DNA of 64,000 nt, taken from the NCBI GenBank assembly GCA_049324115.1, contig JBMOMN010000035.1, positions 6,923-70,922 of the forward strand, read 5' to 3'. Both the position numbers and the translations under genes were made by a program. The stretch's first letter is position 1. The number at the start of each line of letters is the position of its first letter. Below, in pieces: positions 41,554 through 49,802 of this stretch. This DNA comes from UBA5796 sp040752455. GTDB lineage: Bacteria; Chloroflexota; Anaerolineae; Anaerolineales; Villigracilaceae. The notes beneath the pieces were generated by a model. It had not been told where the DNA came from. It ran no database searches and worked only from the letters and a program-made list of their open reading frames with translations.

Positions 41554-43422
41554 TTACGCCGGCTGGGGAGTGCCGCTGCGTTTTGCCACCGGCGGCGGGA
41601 AAATGGACTCGAACTCCTCGCGGGTGATGGTTTCAGCTTCGAGCAGTTTCGACGCCACAGCGTCCAGTTCGGCGCGGTATTTCTTCAGGATGGCCTTGGC
41701 CTGCTGGTAGGCGCTGTCCACGATCTTGCGGACTTCCTGGTCAATCTGCTCGGCAATCGCTTCGGAATAATCCCGCTGCTCTGAGATCTCGCGCCCGAGG
41801 AAGATCAGTTCCTCCTTTTGGCCGTAAACCCGGTTGCCAAGTTCAGGACTCATTCCCAGCCGGGTGACCATGGTGCGCGCCATGCGGGTCACTTGCTCGA
41901 TGTCGTTCGACGCGCCCGAAGTAATGTCATCGAAAACTTCCTCTTCTGCGGCGCGCCCGCCCAGGGCATAAGCCAGGGTCGCATGGAACTTCTTGCGCGA
42001 CATCAAGATGCGGTCTTCGTCCGGGCGGAACCAGGTGACGCCGCCGGCCTGCCCGCGTCCGACGATGGTGACTTTCTGGACCGGGTCGGCTTCGGGGATG
42101 GCGTTCGCCACGACCGCGTGGCCGGCTTCGTGATAAGCGATGATCCGCTTCTCTTCGTCGCTGATCAGGCGGGATTTGCGCTCCGGCCCCATCACCACCC
42201 GCTCGATCGCTTCTTCGAGTTCGGTCTGCCCGATAGCCTTCTTGTTCCGGCGGGCGGCCAGGATGGCGGCTTCGTTGACCAGGTTTTCCAGGTCTGCGCC
42301 GACAAAACCGGGCGTGCCGCGGGCCAGCGAAGCCAGGTCGGTGCTGGGTTCGAGGGGTTTACCCTTGACGTGGACTTTCAGGATGGCCTCGCGGCCTCTC
42401 ACGTCCGGGCGGTCGAGGACGACGCGGCGGTCGAAGCGTCCGGGACGGAGCAGGGCCGGGTCCAGGACATCGGGCCGGTTCGTGGCTGCGACCAGGATGA
42501 CGTTGGTGTCGGTATCGAAGCCGTCCATTTCTACCAACATCTGGTTCAGGGTCTGTTCGCGTTCGTCGTGCGAACCGCCCAGTCCCGCGCCGCGCTGGCG
42601 TCCGACCGCATCAATTTCATCCACGAAGACGATGCAGGGCGAATGGCGCTTGGCCTGGTCGAACAGGTCACGCACCCGGCTGGCACCCACACCGACGAAC
42701 ATTTCAACGAATTCGGAGCCTGAGATCGAGAAGAACGGCACGCCTGCCTCGCCGGAAACAGCCTTGGCGAGCAGGGTTTTACCCGTCCCTGGCGGGCCGA
42801 CCAGCAGCACGCCTTTGGGGATGCGCGCCCCAAGCTGGATGAACTTTTGCGGTTCGCGCAGGAACTCGACCACCTCGGCCAGTTCTTCCTTGGCTTCTTC
42901 CACCCCGGCTACATCCTCGAAGGTGACGGTGGGATGGTCGCCGCTGAACATGCGCGCCCTCGATTTGCCGAAGGACATGGCCGCATTATTGCTCCCCTGC
43001 GCCTGGCGGAAGATGAACCAGAAAAGCCCGCCTAACAGCAGGAAGGGCAAAACGTACCCGGCGATGGTGGCTATTCCGAGCCAGGAACTCGGCGGCTTGA
43101 TCTCGATCTTCAACTTGCCCGGAGCAAGGTTCTCCGGGGTGACTCCCAGAGCCAGGAGCTGGTCCACGAGCGTGGCCCCGGTTTCTTTTTGGGAGACTCG
43201 CTCCACATCCCTGCCGCCCTCTGAATAAATTGCGAGAACGCGGTCATCGCTTTCGACGACGACCCGCGTAACTTTACCTGCCTGTATCTCACTGGCCAGT
43301 TGGTTGATCGTTAGCACGTCCTGGCTGCTCGATTGCTGTCTCACACCCATGATGAACATCGCCACGATGGCAATGACCAGTAAGATATATACCAGGTAAG
43401 ATGACTGGTTGCGTTGGTTCAC
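41554..43422 (-). CDS. ftsH: ATP-dependent zinc metalloprotease FtsH
   Basis: 622 residues. Two membrane helices (about 8-25 and 115-135) flank a small extracytoplasmic domain. The AAA+ module has Walker A GPPGTGKT, Walker B IVFVDEIDAVGRQ and the second region of homology NRPDVLDPALLRPGRFDR. The protease site is HEAGH (about 434) with a later Asp-containing segment. It degrades membrane and short-lived proteins as a hexamer. GTG start with AGGAGG 5 bases upstream. The Pro/Gln-rich tail is short. Nothing in the motifs suggests loss of activity. Confidence 0.95.
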   Translation of the reverse strand: MNQRNQSSYLVYILLVIAIVAMFIMGVRQQSSSQDVLTINQLASEIQAGKVTRVVVESDDRVLAIYSEGGRDVERVSQKETGATLVDQLLALGVTPENLAPGKLKIEIKPPSSWLGIATIAGYVLPFLLLGGLFWFIFRQAQGSNNAAMSFGKSRARMFSGDHPTVTFEDVAGVEEAKEELAEVVEFLREPQKFIQLGARIPKGVLLVGPPGTGKTLLAKAVSGEAGVPFFSISGSEFVEMFVGVGASRVRDLFDQAKRHSPCIVFVDEIDAVGRQRGAGLGGSHDEREQTLNQMLVEMDGFDTDTNVILVAATNRPDVLDPALLRPGRFDRRVVLDRPDVRGREAILKVHVKGKPLEPSTDLASLARGTPGFVGADLENLVNEAAILAARRNKKAIGQTELEEAIERVVMGPERKSRLISDEEKRIIAYHEAGHAVVANAIPEADPVQKVTIVGRGQAGGVTWFRPDEDRILMSRKKFHATLAYALGGRAAEEEVFDDITSGASNDIEQVTRMARTMVTRLGMSPELGNRVYGQKEELIFLGREISEQRDYSEAIAEQIDQEVRKIVDSAYQQAKAILKKYRAELDAVASKLLEAETITREEFESIFPPPVAKRSGTPQPA

Positions 43423-43445
43423 TGATGCCTCCTAAATTCGATGGC

Positions 43446-43451
43446 ATTATA
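43446..43451 (-). promoter_or_regulatory. -10 box upstream of ftsH
   Basis: TATAAT on the minus strand, 23 bases before the GTG start. No clear -35 hexamer at the right distance. Confidence 0.5.
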
Positions 43452-43568
43452 CCAATCTATACGCGCGGAAGATAGATTTGTAAAATAATTTGTATAATAT
43501 TCTTATGAAAAAACCATGAACGGACGGGGAAAAGGCTCCCGCGACCGGCGCGAGGCATTCTGAAGGGG

Positions 43569-44330
43569 TCATTCCAGCCACAAAGATACCGGGCAATGGT
43601 CCGATCCCATCACATCAGTGTGGATGACGACGTCCTTCACGCGGGGCAGGAGCGCCTCCGAAACGAGATAATAATCCAGCCGCCAACCGATATCCCGCTG
43701 GCGGGCGTTGACCCGGTAGGTCCACCAGGTGTATTGGACCCGTTCGGGATACAGGTAACGGTAGGCGTCCACGAAACCGTGCGAGAGGAAGTGGTCCACC
43801 CAGGCGCGTTCCTCCGGCATAAATCCCGAAGTGTTCACATTTTCCTTCGGGTTGCGCAGGTCAATCGGCATGTGGGCGGTATTGAAATCACCGGTGATGA
43901 CGATATTCTCGCCTGCGGCGTGCAGCCTGTCGCAAATCTCCAGCAAACGGGCGTAAAAATCCAGCTTGTAAGCAACGCGCTCCTGGCCGCGCTGCCCGTT
44001 GGGGAAGTAGACGTTGTACAGGAGAAAACCGTCGTGGCGGGTGCGGATGACGCGTCCCTCGGGATCGAAGCGCGGGTCGGCCAGACCAAACTCCACGTCC
44101 CGCGCCGCCCGCCGCAGCCAGGTGGCCACCCCGCTGTAGCCGGGACGTTCAGCCGGATTCCACAAGGCCTCGTACCCGTCCACAATCCGATCTTCTTCAG
44201 CGATCTGTTCGGGGCGAGCCTTGATCTCTTGCAGGCAGAGCGCGTCGGGAGTTTCGGCCCGGACCCAGTCCAGAAACCCTTTTTTGAGGATGGCGCGCAG
44301 GCCATTGACGTTCCAGGTGACAATTTTCAT
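43569..44330 (-). CDS. xth: Exodeoxyribonuclease III
   Basis: 253 residues of the EEP nuclease family: MKIVTWNVNGLRA start, catalytic Glu in LCLQEIKA, the Tyr/Pro loop YNVYFPNG, ITGDFNTAH and the closing GSDHCPVSLWL with the catalytic Asp-His. Acts on AP sites and 3' ends in base-excision repair. It faces away from the receiver gene across a 49-base gap that contains a minus-strand TATAAT (44363-44368), likely its -10 box. Confidence 0.92.
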   Translation of the reverse strand: MKIVTWNVNGLRAILKKGFLDWVRAETPDALCLQEIKARPEQIAEEDRIVDGYEALWNPAERPGYSGVATWLRRAARDVEFGLADPRFDPEGRVIRTRHDGFLLYNVYFPNGQRGQERVAYKLDFYARLLEICDRLHAAGENIVITGDFNTAHMPIDLRNPKENVNTSGFMPEERAWVDHFLSHGFVDAYRYLYPERVQYTWWTYRVNARQRDIGWRLDYYLVSEALLPRVKDVVIHTDVMGSDHCPVSLWLE

Positions 44331-44379
44331 AGGTCAAATTATGGTAAACTTGATTCACTTTGATTATAAGGCTTCGTGA

Positions 44380-44766
44380 ATGAGTAGCAGAGTCAAACGC
44401 ATTATTTGCATAGAAGACGAGCCGGAAATGGTGGACCTGATCCGCCTGATCCTTAGCCGACGCGGTTTCGAGGTCTCCGGCTCGCAGGGCGGGCAAGACG
44501 GGCTGAACATCGTCCGCAGGGAACTGCCCGACCTCGTGTTGCTCGACCTGATGATGCCCGACCTGGATGGGTGGGAAGTATACCAGCAACTCAAAGCCGA
44601 TGACGCGACCAAAGACATCCCGGTCATCGTGGTCACAGCCAAAGCGCAAAGCATAGACAAGGTGCTGGGCCTGCACATCGCCAAAGTGGAAGATTACATC
44701 GCAAAACCATTCAGCCCCCAGGAATTGATCGAGAGCGTCGAAAAAGTCTTGACGAACACACCCTGA
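44380..44766 (+). CDS. Single-domain response regulator
   Basis: A 128-residue stand-alone receiver: acidic pair EDEP near the start, phospho-acceptor in LVLLDLMMPDLDGW (about Asp55), switch Thr in VVTAKA and conserved Lys in AKPFSP. No output domain, so it works as a phosphate carrier or by protein contact (CheY/DivK style). No Shine-Dalgarno is evident. The partner kinase is not adjacent; the REC-PAS-kinase near 25 kb is one candidate only by default. Confidence 0.88.
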   Translation: MSSRVKRIICIEDEPEMVDLIRLILSRRGFEVSGSQGGQDGLNIVRRELPDLVLLDLMMPDLDGWEVYQQLKADDATKDIPVIVVTAKAQSIDKVLGLHIAKVEDYIAKPFSPQELIESVEKVLTNTP

Positions 44767-44789
44767 CACCTCAAACCGGAGAATAACAG

Positions 44790-44813
44790 CGGGGCGGACG
44801 ACCGCCCCGTTTT
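44790..44813 (+). terminator. Rho-independent terminator after the receiver gene
   Basis: 8-bp stem CGGGGCGG / CCGCCCCG, 4-nt loop, then TTTT. It ends 10 bases before the next ATG. Confidence 0.85.
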
Positions 44814-44823
44814 GTGATTTGCC

Positions 44824-45192
44824 ATGCCCCGTTACGTGAAAATTGCCAACCTGAACAGGACGATTGACGCGCTCGAGGCCCGTTACTGTAGCTCGTTCCT
44901 TTGCCAGCTTCGCGGCCTGACCTTTCGCCGCCGGATCGCGCGGGACGAGGGCCTGCTCCTGGTCCAACGGCATGACAGCCGCCTGGAAGCGTCCATCCAC
45001 ATGCTCTTCTGCTTCACCGACCTGGCGATCATCTGGCTCGACTCCTCGTTGAAGGTTGTGGATAAGGTCCTGGCAAAGGCCTGGCGGCCGGCGTATTTCC
45101 CCGCCCGCCCGGCCAAATACATCCTTGAAACCCAGCCTGAACGCCTGGGCGACTTCGAAGCAGGCGATCAAATCGAATTGGAAAATGCGTAA
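44824..45192 (+). CDS. DUF192-family protein
   Basis: 122 residues matching the DUF192 fold: LRGLTFRRRI near 30, SIHMLFCFTDLAIIWLD where the family has MWMKN...PLDIIFID, then VVDKVLAKAWRPAYFPARPAKYILET and a GDQIEL end. Most homologues are exported, but this one has no signal peptide. Function unknown. It starts right after a strong terminator and lacks a clear ribosome-binding site. It overlaps the next gene by 8 bases. Confidence 0.75.
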   Translation: MPRYVKIANLNRTIDALEARYCSSFLCQLRGLTFRRRIARDEGLLLVQRHDSRLEASIHMLFCFTDLAIIWLDSSLKVVDKVLAKAWRPAYFPARPAKYILETQPERLGDFEAGDQIELENA

Positions 45193-46600
45193 ATTATCAC
45201 TGACCCTGACGGCCATCCTGGTCTTCATCACCGCCTTCCAGCCCGTTTCGGCCCAGACCGCCACGCCTCCCGCCGGGCCGGTCTACATCATCCAGGAGGG
45301 CGACACGCTCTGGGAGATTGCCTACCGCTTCAACATCACCTTCGATGAGCTGGTCGCCGCCAACCCGGATATTGACCCGGACTTCATCTCGGTCGGCCAG
45401 CAACTGGTGATCCCGGGGCTGGAAGGCATCACCGGCGTGCTGACCACGGAGGTGGTCGCGCTCGGGGAGACCTTCCGCAGCCTGAGCCGGCGCTACCAGG
45501 TCTCGACGGACATCCTGCAACGCCTGAACCGGATCGTCAGCCCGACCGAGTTGTACGCCGGGGTCAGCCTGGTCGTCCCGGTCACGGATGAGAGCGCCGC
45601 GCTGAAAGGGCGCGTCAGCCTGGGGTCCGGGGAGACGATGCTGGAACTGGCCGCCCGCCAGAACGCCAACCCCTGGTCGCTGGCAGGTGTCAACGAGACC
45701 GGCGCGCCGGGCCGCACCCTCCCGAAGGATATTCTTTACACCTGGAACGAAACGTCCGATGCCCAGGCCAGCGGGCTGCCCCCGGCGTTCCAGAGCATCG
45801 AGGTCTCCCCGCTGCCGTTGGTGCAGGGGATGACCACCGAGATCATCGTGGCAACCTCAGCCCGGAGCCTGACCGGAACCCTGGTGGATTACCCGCTCCA
45901 GTTCTTCGGGCTGGATGCCGGGAAACAGGTCGCCCTCCAGGGGGTCCACGCCATGCTGGAACCCGGCCTGTACCCGCTGACCCTGACGGCCACCCTCGAG
46001 GACGGCAGCCAGCAATCCTTCGAACAGATGGTCCTGGTCGCCAGCGGTTTCTACCCCGACGACCCCGACCTCTACATCATGGATGCTTCGACCATTGACG
46101 TGGAAGTGTCGGATACCGAGTTTGCCCAGGTGCTGGAGATCGCCTTGAAAGTCACGCCCGAACGGTACTGGCAGGGCCTGTTCACCAGCCCGGCCAGTCT
46201 CTTCCCGGAGCCTGAGTGCTACACCTCCCGGTTCGGGAACCGCCGCACCTACAAAACGCTGGAAGGAGAGACCAGGCTGCTGTCCTTCCACTCCGGGCAG
46301 GATTTCTGCGGCGGGACCGGGCTGCCGATCACGGCTGCGGCTCCGGGGATGGTCGTTTTCGCCGGGCCGCTCACCGTGCGCGGGAATGCGACGATCATTG
46401 ACCACGGCTGGGGCATTTTTACCGGGTATTACCACCAATCCGAAATCCTTGTCTCGGTCGGGGAGCAGGTGGAATCGGGGCAGTTGATCGGCTACGTCGG
46501 CGCGACCGGGCGCGTCACCGGCGGACACCTGCACTGGGAAGTCTGGGTGAACGGCATCCAGGTCAATCCCCTCACCTGGCTGGAACAGCAGTTTCCTTAA
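45185..46600 (+). CDS. Secreted LysM / M23 (LytM) peptidase-domain protein
   Basis: 471 residues from ATG MRKLSLTLTAIL (signal peptide about 1-23). The longer frame upstream only mirrors the DUF192 gene. Two LysM domains: residues about 33-78 (IIQEGDTLWEIAYRFN) and about 85-130 (ALGETFRSLSRRYQV). A middle beta-rich region follows, then a C-terminal LytM domain with HSGQDF, the loop GYYHQSE and HLHWEVWVNG. The zinc-ligand pattern (H-x3-D and HxH) looks complete, so it is likely an active peptidoglycan endopeptidase involved in wall remodelling. Confidence 0.85.
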   Translation: MRKLSLTLTAILVFITAFQPVSAQTATPPAGPVYIIQEGDTLWEIAYRFNITFDELVAANPDIDPDFISVGQQLVIPGLEGITGVLTTEVVALGETFRSLSRRYQVSTDILQRLNRIVSPTELYAGVSLVVPVTDESAALKGRVSLGSGETMLELAARQNANPWSLAGVNETGAPGRTLPKDILYTWNETSDAQASGLPPAFQSIEVSPLPLVQGMTTEIIVATSARSLTGTLVDYPLQFFGLDAGKQVALQGVHAMLEPGLYPLTLTATLEDGSQQSFEQMVLVASGFYPDDPDLYIMDASTIDVEVSDTEFAQVLEIALKVTPERYWQGLFTSPASLFPEPECYTSRFGNRRTYKTLEGETRLLSFHSGQDFCGGTGLPITAAAPGMVVFAGPLTVRGNATIIDHGWGIFTGYYHQSEILVSVGEQVESGQLIGYVGATGRVTGGHLHWEVWVNGIQVNPLTWLEQQFP

Positions 46601-46608
46601 AATCACTG

Positions 46609-46637
46609 TTGATTTGCAATCACGAATATGCTAAACT
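46609..46637 (+). promoter_or_regulatory. Sigma70-type promoter of the cyclic-nucleotide-binding protein gene
   Basis: TTGATT and TAAACT with a 17-base spacer; the -10 ends 30 bases before the ATG. Confidence 0.7.
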
Positions 46638-46667
46638 TTTTCAAGTGAAACCATTCGGGAGCCTTCG

Positions 46668-47165
46668 ATGAGCAATCTGGTCAATTTCTTGAAACAAGGC
46701 GATATCTTTTACCAGCTTACCCCCACCCAGTTGGAAATGATCGCCAACCTGTGCAAAGAGGTGACTTACCAACCGGGAGAGACGATTTTCAAGGAGAACA
46801 GCGACAGCAAGGAACTCTACGTCATCATGGACGGAGAAGTTGACATCTCGATAGACCCGTCCCTGGTTGGCGGGCCGGACGTGGCCAACGAACCGCACAA
46901 AGTGATCGCGACCATGCGCCGCGGCCAATCCTTTGGAGAGATCGCCCTGGTGGATGAAGGATTGCGATCCGCCAGCGCCCAGGCCGGGAAATCCCCAACC
47001 CGCCTGTTGGTCATTCCCCGCGACAAGCTGATCATGCTCTGCGAGACCTACCCGCAGTTGGGCTACCGCCTGATGAACAACCTTGCCGCCGACCTGGCAA
47101 TGAAGATCCGCAATACCGATTTGCGGGTGCGGGAACAACTCCTGTACGGCCTGAAAGCGAAGTAA
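46668..47165 (+). CDS. Cyclic-nucleotide-binding domain protein without output domain
   Basis: 165 residues: one cNMP-binding beta-barrel (about 12-130) with YQPGETIFKENSDSKELYVIMDGEV and the phosphate-binding cassette GQSFGEIALVDEGLRSASAQA. The Arg expected after the two small residues is displaced, so nucleotide binding is uncertain. A C-terminal helix follows but no DNA-binding HTH as in Crp. It may be a regulatory subunit acting on another protein. A GGGAG site precedes the ATG. Confidence 0.8.
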   Translation: MSNLVNFLKQGDIFYQLTPTQLEMIANLCKEVTYQPGETIFKENSDSKELYVIMDGEVDISIDPSLVGGPDVANEPHKVIATMRRGQSFGEIALVDEGLRSASAQAGKSPTRLLVIPRDKLIMLCETYPQLGYRLMNNLAADLAMKIRNTDLRVREQLLYGLKAK

Positions 47166-47194
47166 AAAAAACATAAATAATTGAAGAAACCCAC

Positions 47195-47223
47195 TTGACC
47201 CTCGCTCTAATTCCCATTAGGAT
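47195..47223 (+). promoter_or_regulatory. Candidate promoter of the branched-chain amino-acid transporter operon
   Basis: TTGACC and TAGGAT with a 17-base spacer, giving a leader of about 200 bases before the first gene. The leader contains an isolated strong Shine-Dalgarno (AAAGGAGGTG near 47320-47329). Confidence 0.5.
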
Positions 47224-47426
47224 GTACCTGCCAATAGTGAAATTATTCCGTAATCGGCCGAGTAACGGGCAACTTCTCGACGGGTTATCGTTTTATACCT
47301 GCAAGAAAATCTTCATACAAAAGGAGGTGGTGCGCGACCGGTCATTCGACGAGCATGGTCAGCTGGTTTCTCAGACAACCCGATGAATCGGGAACCTATC
47401 TATCTCTCAGGAGGAGGAAGATTTCC

Positions 47427-48638
47427 ATGAAGAAAATGCTCTTTATCGTATCGGTGCTGGTCGTTGCCAGCATGGTGCTTGCGGCCTGCGGTCCTGCGGG
47501 TCCTGCGGAATGCACCGATGAACTCGGCTGCGCGGTCTACGGTCCCGAAGACCCCATCCGCATTGCCTCTGCCCTGGTCATCACCGGCCCCGATGCCCAA
47601 CTCGGTCTCGACTCCCAGCACGGCATTGAAATCGCCATTGCCATGCGGGGTGACGTCGCCGGTCACTCGGTCGAACTCCAGGCTGAAGACGACGGCTGTA
47701 ACGCAGAAGGCGGCCAGGCTGCCGGTCAGAAGATCGTCTCCGATCCTTCGATCGTAGCCGTAGTTGGCACCAGCTGCTCCGGCGCTGGCGTCCCGATGTC
47801 CAAGGTCATTTCCGAGGCCGGTTACGCGATGGTTTCCCCGTCCAACACCGCCCCGTCCCTGACCGATCCCGCCCAGGCCTGGAATCCCGGCTACCTGCGG
47901 ACCGCTCATAACGACAAAGTCCAGGGCGCGGCCATGGCCAAGTTCGCCTATGAAGTCCTCGGTCTCAAGACCGCGGCTGCCATCCACGACGGCGACCCCT
48001 ATACCGAAGGCCTGGCGAATGCTTTCCGCGAGTCCTTCGAGAGCATGGGCGGCAAGGTGGTTGCGTTCACGGCTGTGAGCAAGGGCGATACCGATATGAA
48101 ACCCGTGTTGACCGCTGTGGCAGCCTCCGAAGGCGGCGCGCCGGAATTCCTGTTCTTCCCGGTCTTCACTGCTGAATGCGCCTTCCTGGCCAAGCAGACC
48201 AAAGAAGTGACCGGCCTCGAGAACACCGTGACCGCGGCTGCGGACGGCTGCTTCTCGGCTGCTGCGGCAGAAGCCATCGGCGAAGCCGGCAACGGCATGT
48301 ACTTCTCCGGCCCCGACCTGTCCTTCTCGGGCGACACCTACGTCACCTTCAAGGAACAATACAACACCCTGTTCGGCTCTGACCCGATCTCGGTCTTCCA
48401 CGCCCACGCCTTCGACGCCACCAACATGATCTTCGACTGCATCGAGCAGGTCGGCGTCACCAGCGACGACGGATCGTTGTCGGTTGGCCGCGCGGCCCTG
48501 CGCTCCTGCCTTTACGCCACTTCCGGCTACCAGGGCATCACCGGCACCCTGACCTGCAACGAGTACGGTGACTGCGCCGACCCGAAGATCTCGGTTTCCA
48601 TCCTCGAGACCGGCGAATACAAGCGCATCTGGCCGTAA
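47427..48638 (+). CDS. Branched-chain amino-acid ABC transporter substrate-binding lipoprotein
   Basis: 403 residues from ATG MKKMLFIVSV, preceded by GGAGGAGGAAG. Lipobox VLAAC at about residues 18-22 gives a lipid-anchored protein. The mature part is a LivJ/LivK-type periplasmic-binding fold (IASALVITGPDAQLGLDSQHG, then VVGTSCSGAGVPMSKVISEAG). It captures amino acids or related amides for the permease genes that follow. Exact ligand not predictable. Confidence 0.9.
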   Translation: MKKMLFIVSVLVVASMVLAACGPAGPAECTDELGCAVYGPEDPIRIASALVITGPDAQLGLDSQHGIEIAIAMRGDVAGHSVELQAEDDGCNAEGGQAAGQKIVSDPSIVAVVGTSCSGAGVPMSKVISEAGYAMVSPSNTAPSLTDPAQAWNPGYLRTAHNDKVQGAAMAKFAYEVLGLKTAAAIHDGDPYTEGLANAFRESFESMGGKVVAFTAVSKGDTDMKPVLTAVAASEGGAPEFLFFPVFTAECAFLAKQTKEVTGLENTVTAAADGCFSAAAAEAIGEAGNGMYFSGPDLSFSGDTYVTFKEQYNTLFGSDPISVFHAHAFDATNMIFDCIEQVGVTSDDGSLSVGRAALRSCLYATSGYQGITGTLTCNEYGDCADPKISVSILETGEYKRIWP

Positions 48639-48676
48639 CCGAACTGCAGCCAAGCTGCGTCTGTTATGCACGACAA

Positions 48677-48708
48677 AATGGGCTCGGGCCCAAAAACCCG
48701 GGCCCATT
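48677..48708 (+). terminator. Intercistronic attenuator-type hairpin
   Basis: 12-bp stem AATGGGCTCGGG / CCCGGGCCCATT (one G-U pair) with an 8-nt loop between the binding-protein and LivH genes. Such a hairpin usually raises the abundance of the upstream binding-protein message relative to the permease genes. Confidence 0.7.
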
Positions 48709-48731
48709 ATCCAAATTTGTGGAGATAATCC

Positions 48732-49793
48732 ATGCAAAGACGCTTGCAAAACATCAATTACCTCGACCTTGTGCTCTGGTTTATTCGTGTGTCAATCATC
48801 GTCGTCGTTGTGTGGGGGTCAATCGCTACACTCAGGGATAATCCGTATTCCGGCCGCAACTGGATTGATTTCATCGTTTTCGGCATTGCCCAGGGCAGCA
48901 TGTATGCTTTGATCGCCATCGGCTACACCCTGGTTTACGGTGTGCTTTTCATGATCAACTTCGCCCACGGCGAGTTCTTCATGGCCGGCGTGATGACGGC
49001 AACCATCTTCGTTGCCGGGCCGTTGAGCGCATCCGGCTATCTCGACCGCCAGCCCATTATCAGCCTGCTCTTGATCATGGCCGTTTCCATGCTCACCTCC
49101 GTTGGGGTAGCCATCTTGACAGAACGCGTGGCTTACCGTCCGTTGCGTAAAGCGCCCCGTCTCGTGCCGTTGATCACAGCCATCGGGGCGTCATTTTTCT
49201 GGCAATACACCTTCCGCGGCCTATACGGGTCCGAAGTCAAGCCTTTCCCCCAGGTGGAAGCGTTATCCGGGAAGATCCCCTTCCTCGGGACGGAATTGCT
49301 GGCATCTCAACTGGTCGTTATTATCGCAACCGTGGTCATGCTCGTCGGTTTATATTTATTCGTAATGCGAACCAAGACAGGCAAAGCCATCCGCGCGGTC
49401 GCAGAAGACAAGGACGTGGCTGCTTTGATGGGCATTGACGTTGACCGGACCATCTCGATCACCTTCGCATTGGGCGCTTCGATGGCTGGAGCTGCAGGCG
49501 TCCTGTATGCGCTGGTTTTTCGCCAGGTACACTATTTCATGGGCTTCCTGCCCGGCCTGAAGGCATTCACGTCCGCCGTATTGGGCGGCATCGGCAGCAT
49601 ACCCGGGGCGGCCATCGGCGGATTGTTCCTGGGTATCTTCGAATCAGTGGGGCCGCCCCTCTTCCTCGATGGCTTGAATGTCCCAGCCTACCACCAACTC
49701 AAAGATGTCATCGCCTTCACCATGCTGGTCTTGATCCTCATCTTCCGCCCGCAAGGTATCATCGGCGAGCGCCTGGCTGAGAAGAAGGCATAA
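48732..49793 (+). CDS. livH: Branched-chain amino-acid ABC transporter permease LivH
   Basis: 353 residues with about eight membrane helices. Family phrases: GIAQGSMYALIAIGYTLVYG, MINFAHGEFFM, AVAEDKDVAALMGIDVDRTI and AVLGGIGSIPGAAIGG. An extra N-terminal helix (about 15-35) precedes the core. GGAGA precedes the ATG. It forms the channel together with LivM. Confidence 0.9.
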   Translation: MQRRLQNINYLDLVLWFIRVSIIVVVVWGSIATLRDNPYSGRNWIDFIVFGIAQGSMYALIAIGYTLVYGVLFMINFAHGEFFMAGVMTATIFVAGPLSASGYLDRQPIISLLLIMAVSMLTSVGVAILTERVAYRPLRKAPRLVPLITAIGASFFWQYTFRGLYGSEVKPFPQVEALSGKIPFLGTELLASQLVVIIATVVMLVGLYLFVMRTKTGKAIRAVAEDKDVAALMGIDVDRTISITFALGASMAGAAGVLYALVFRQVHYFMGFLPGLKAFTSAVLGGIGSIPGAAIGGLFLGIFESVGPPLFLDGLNVPAYHQLKDVIAFTMLVLILIFRPQGIIGERLAEKKA

Positions 49794-49802
49794 GGAGGCC
49801 TC

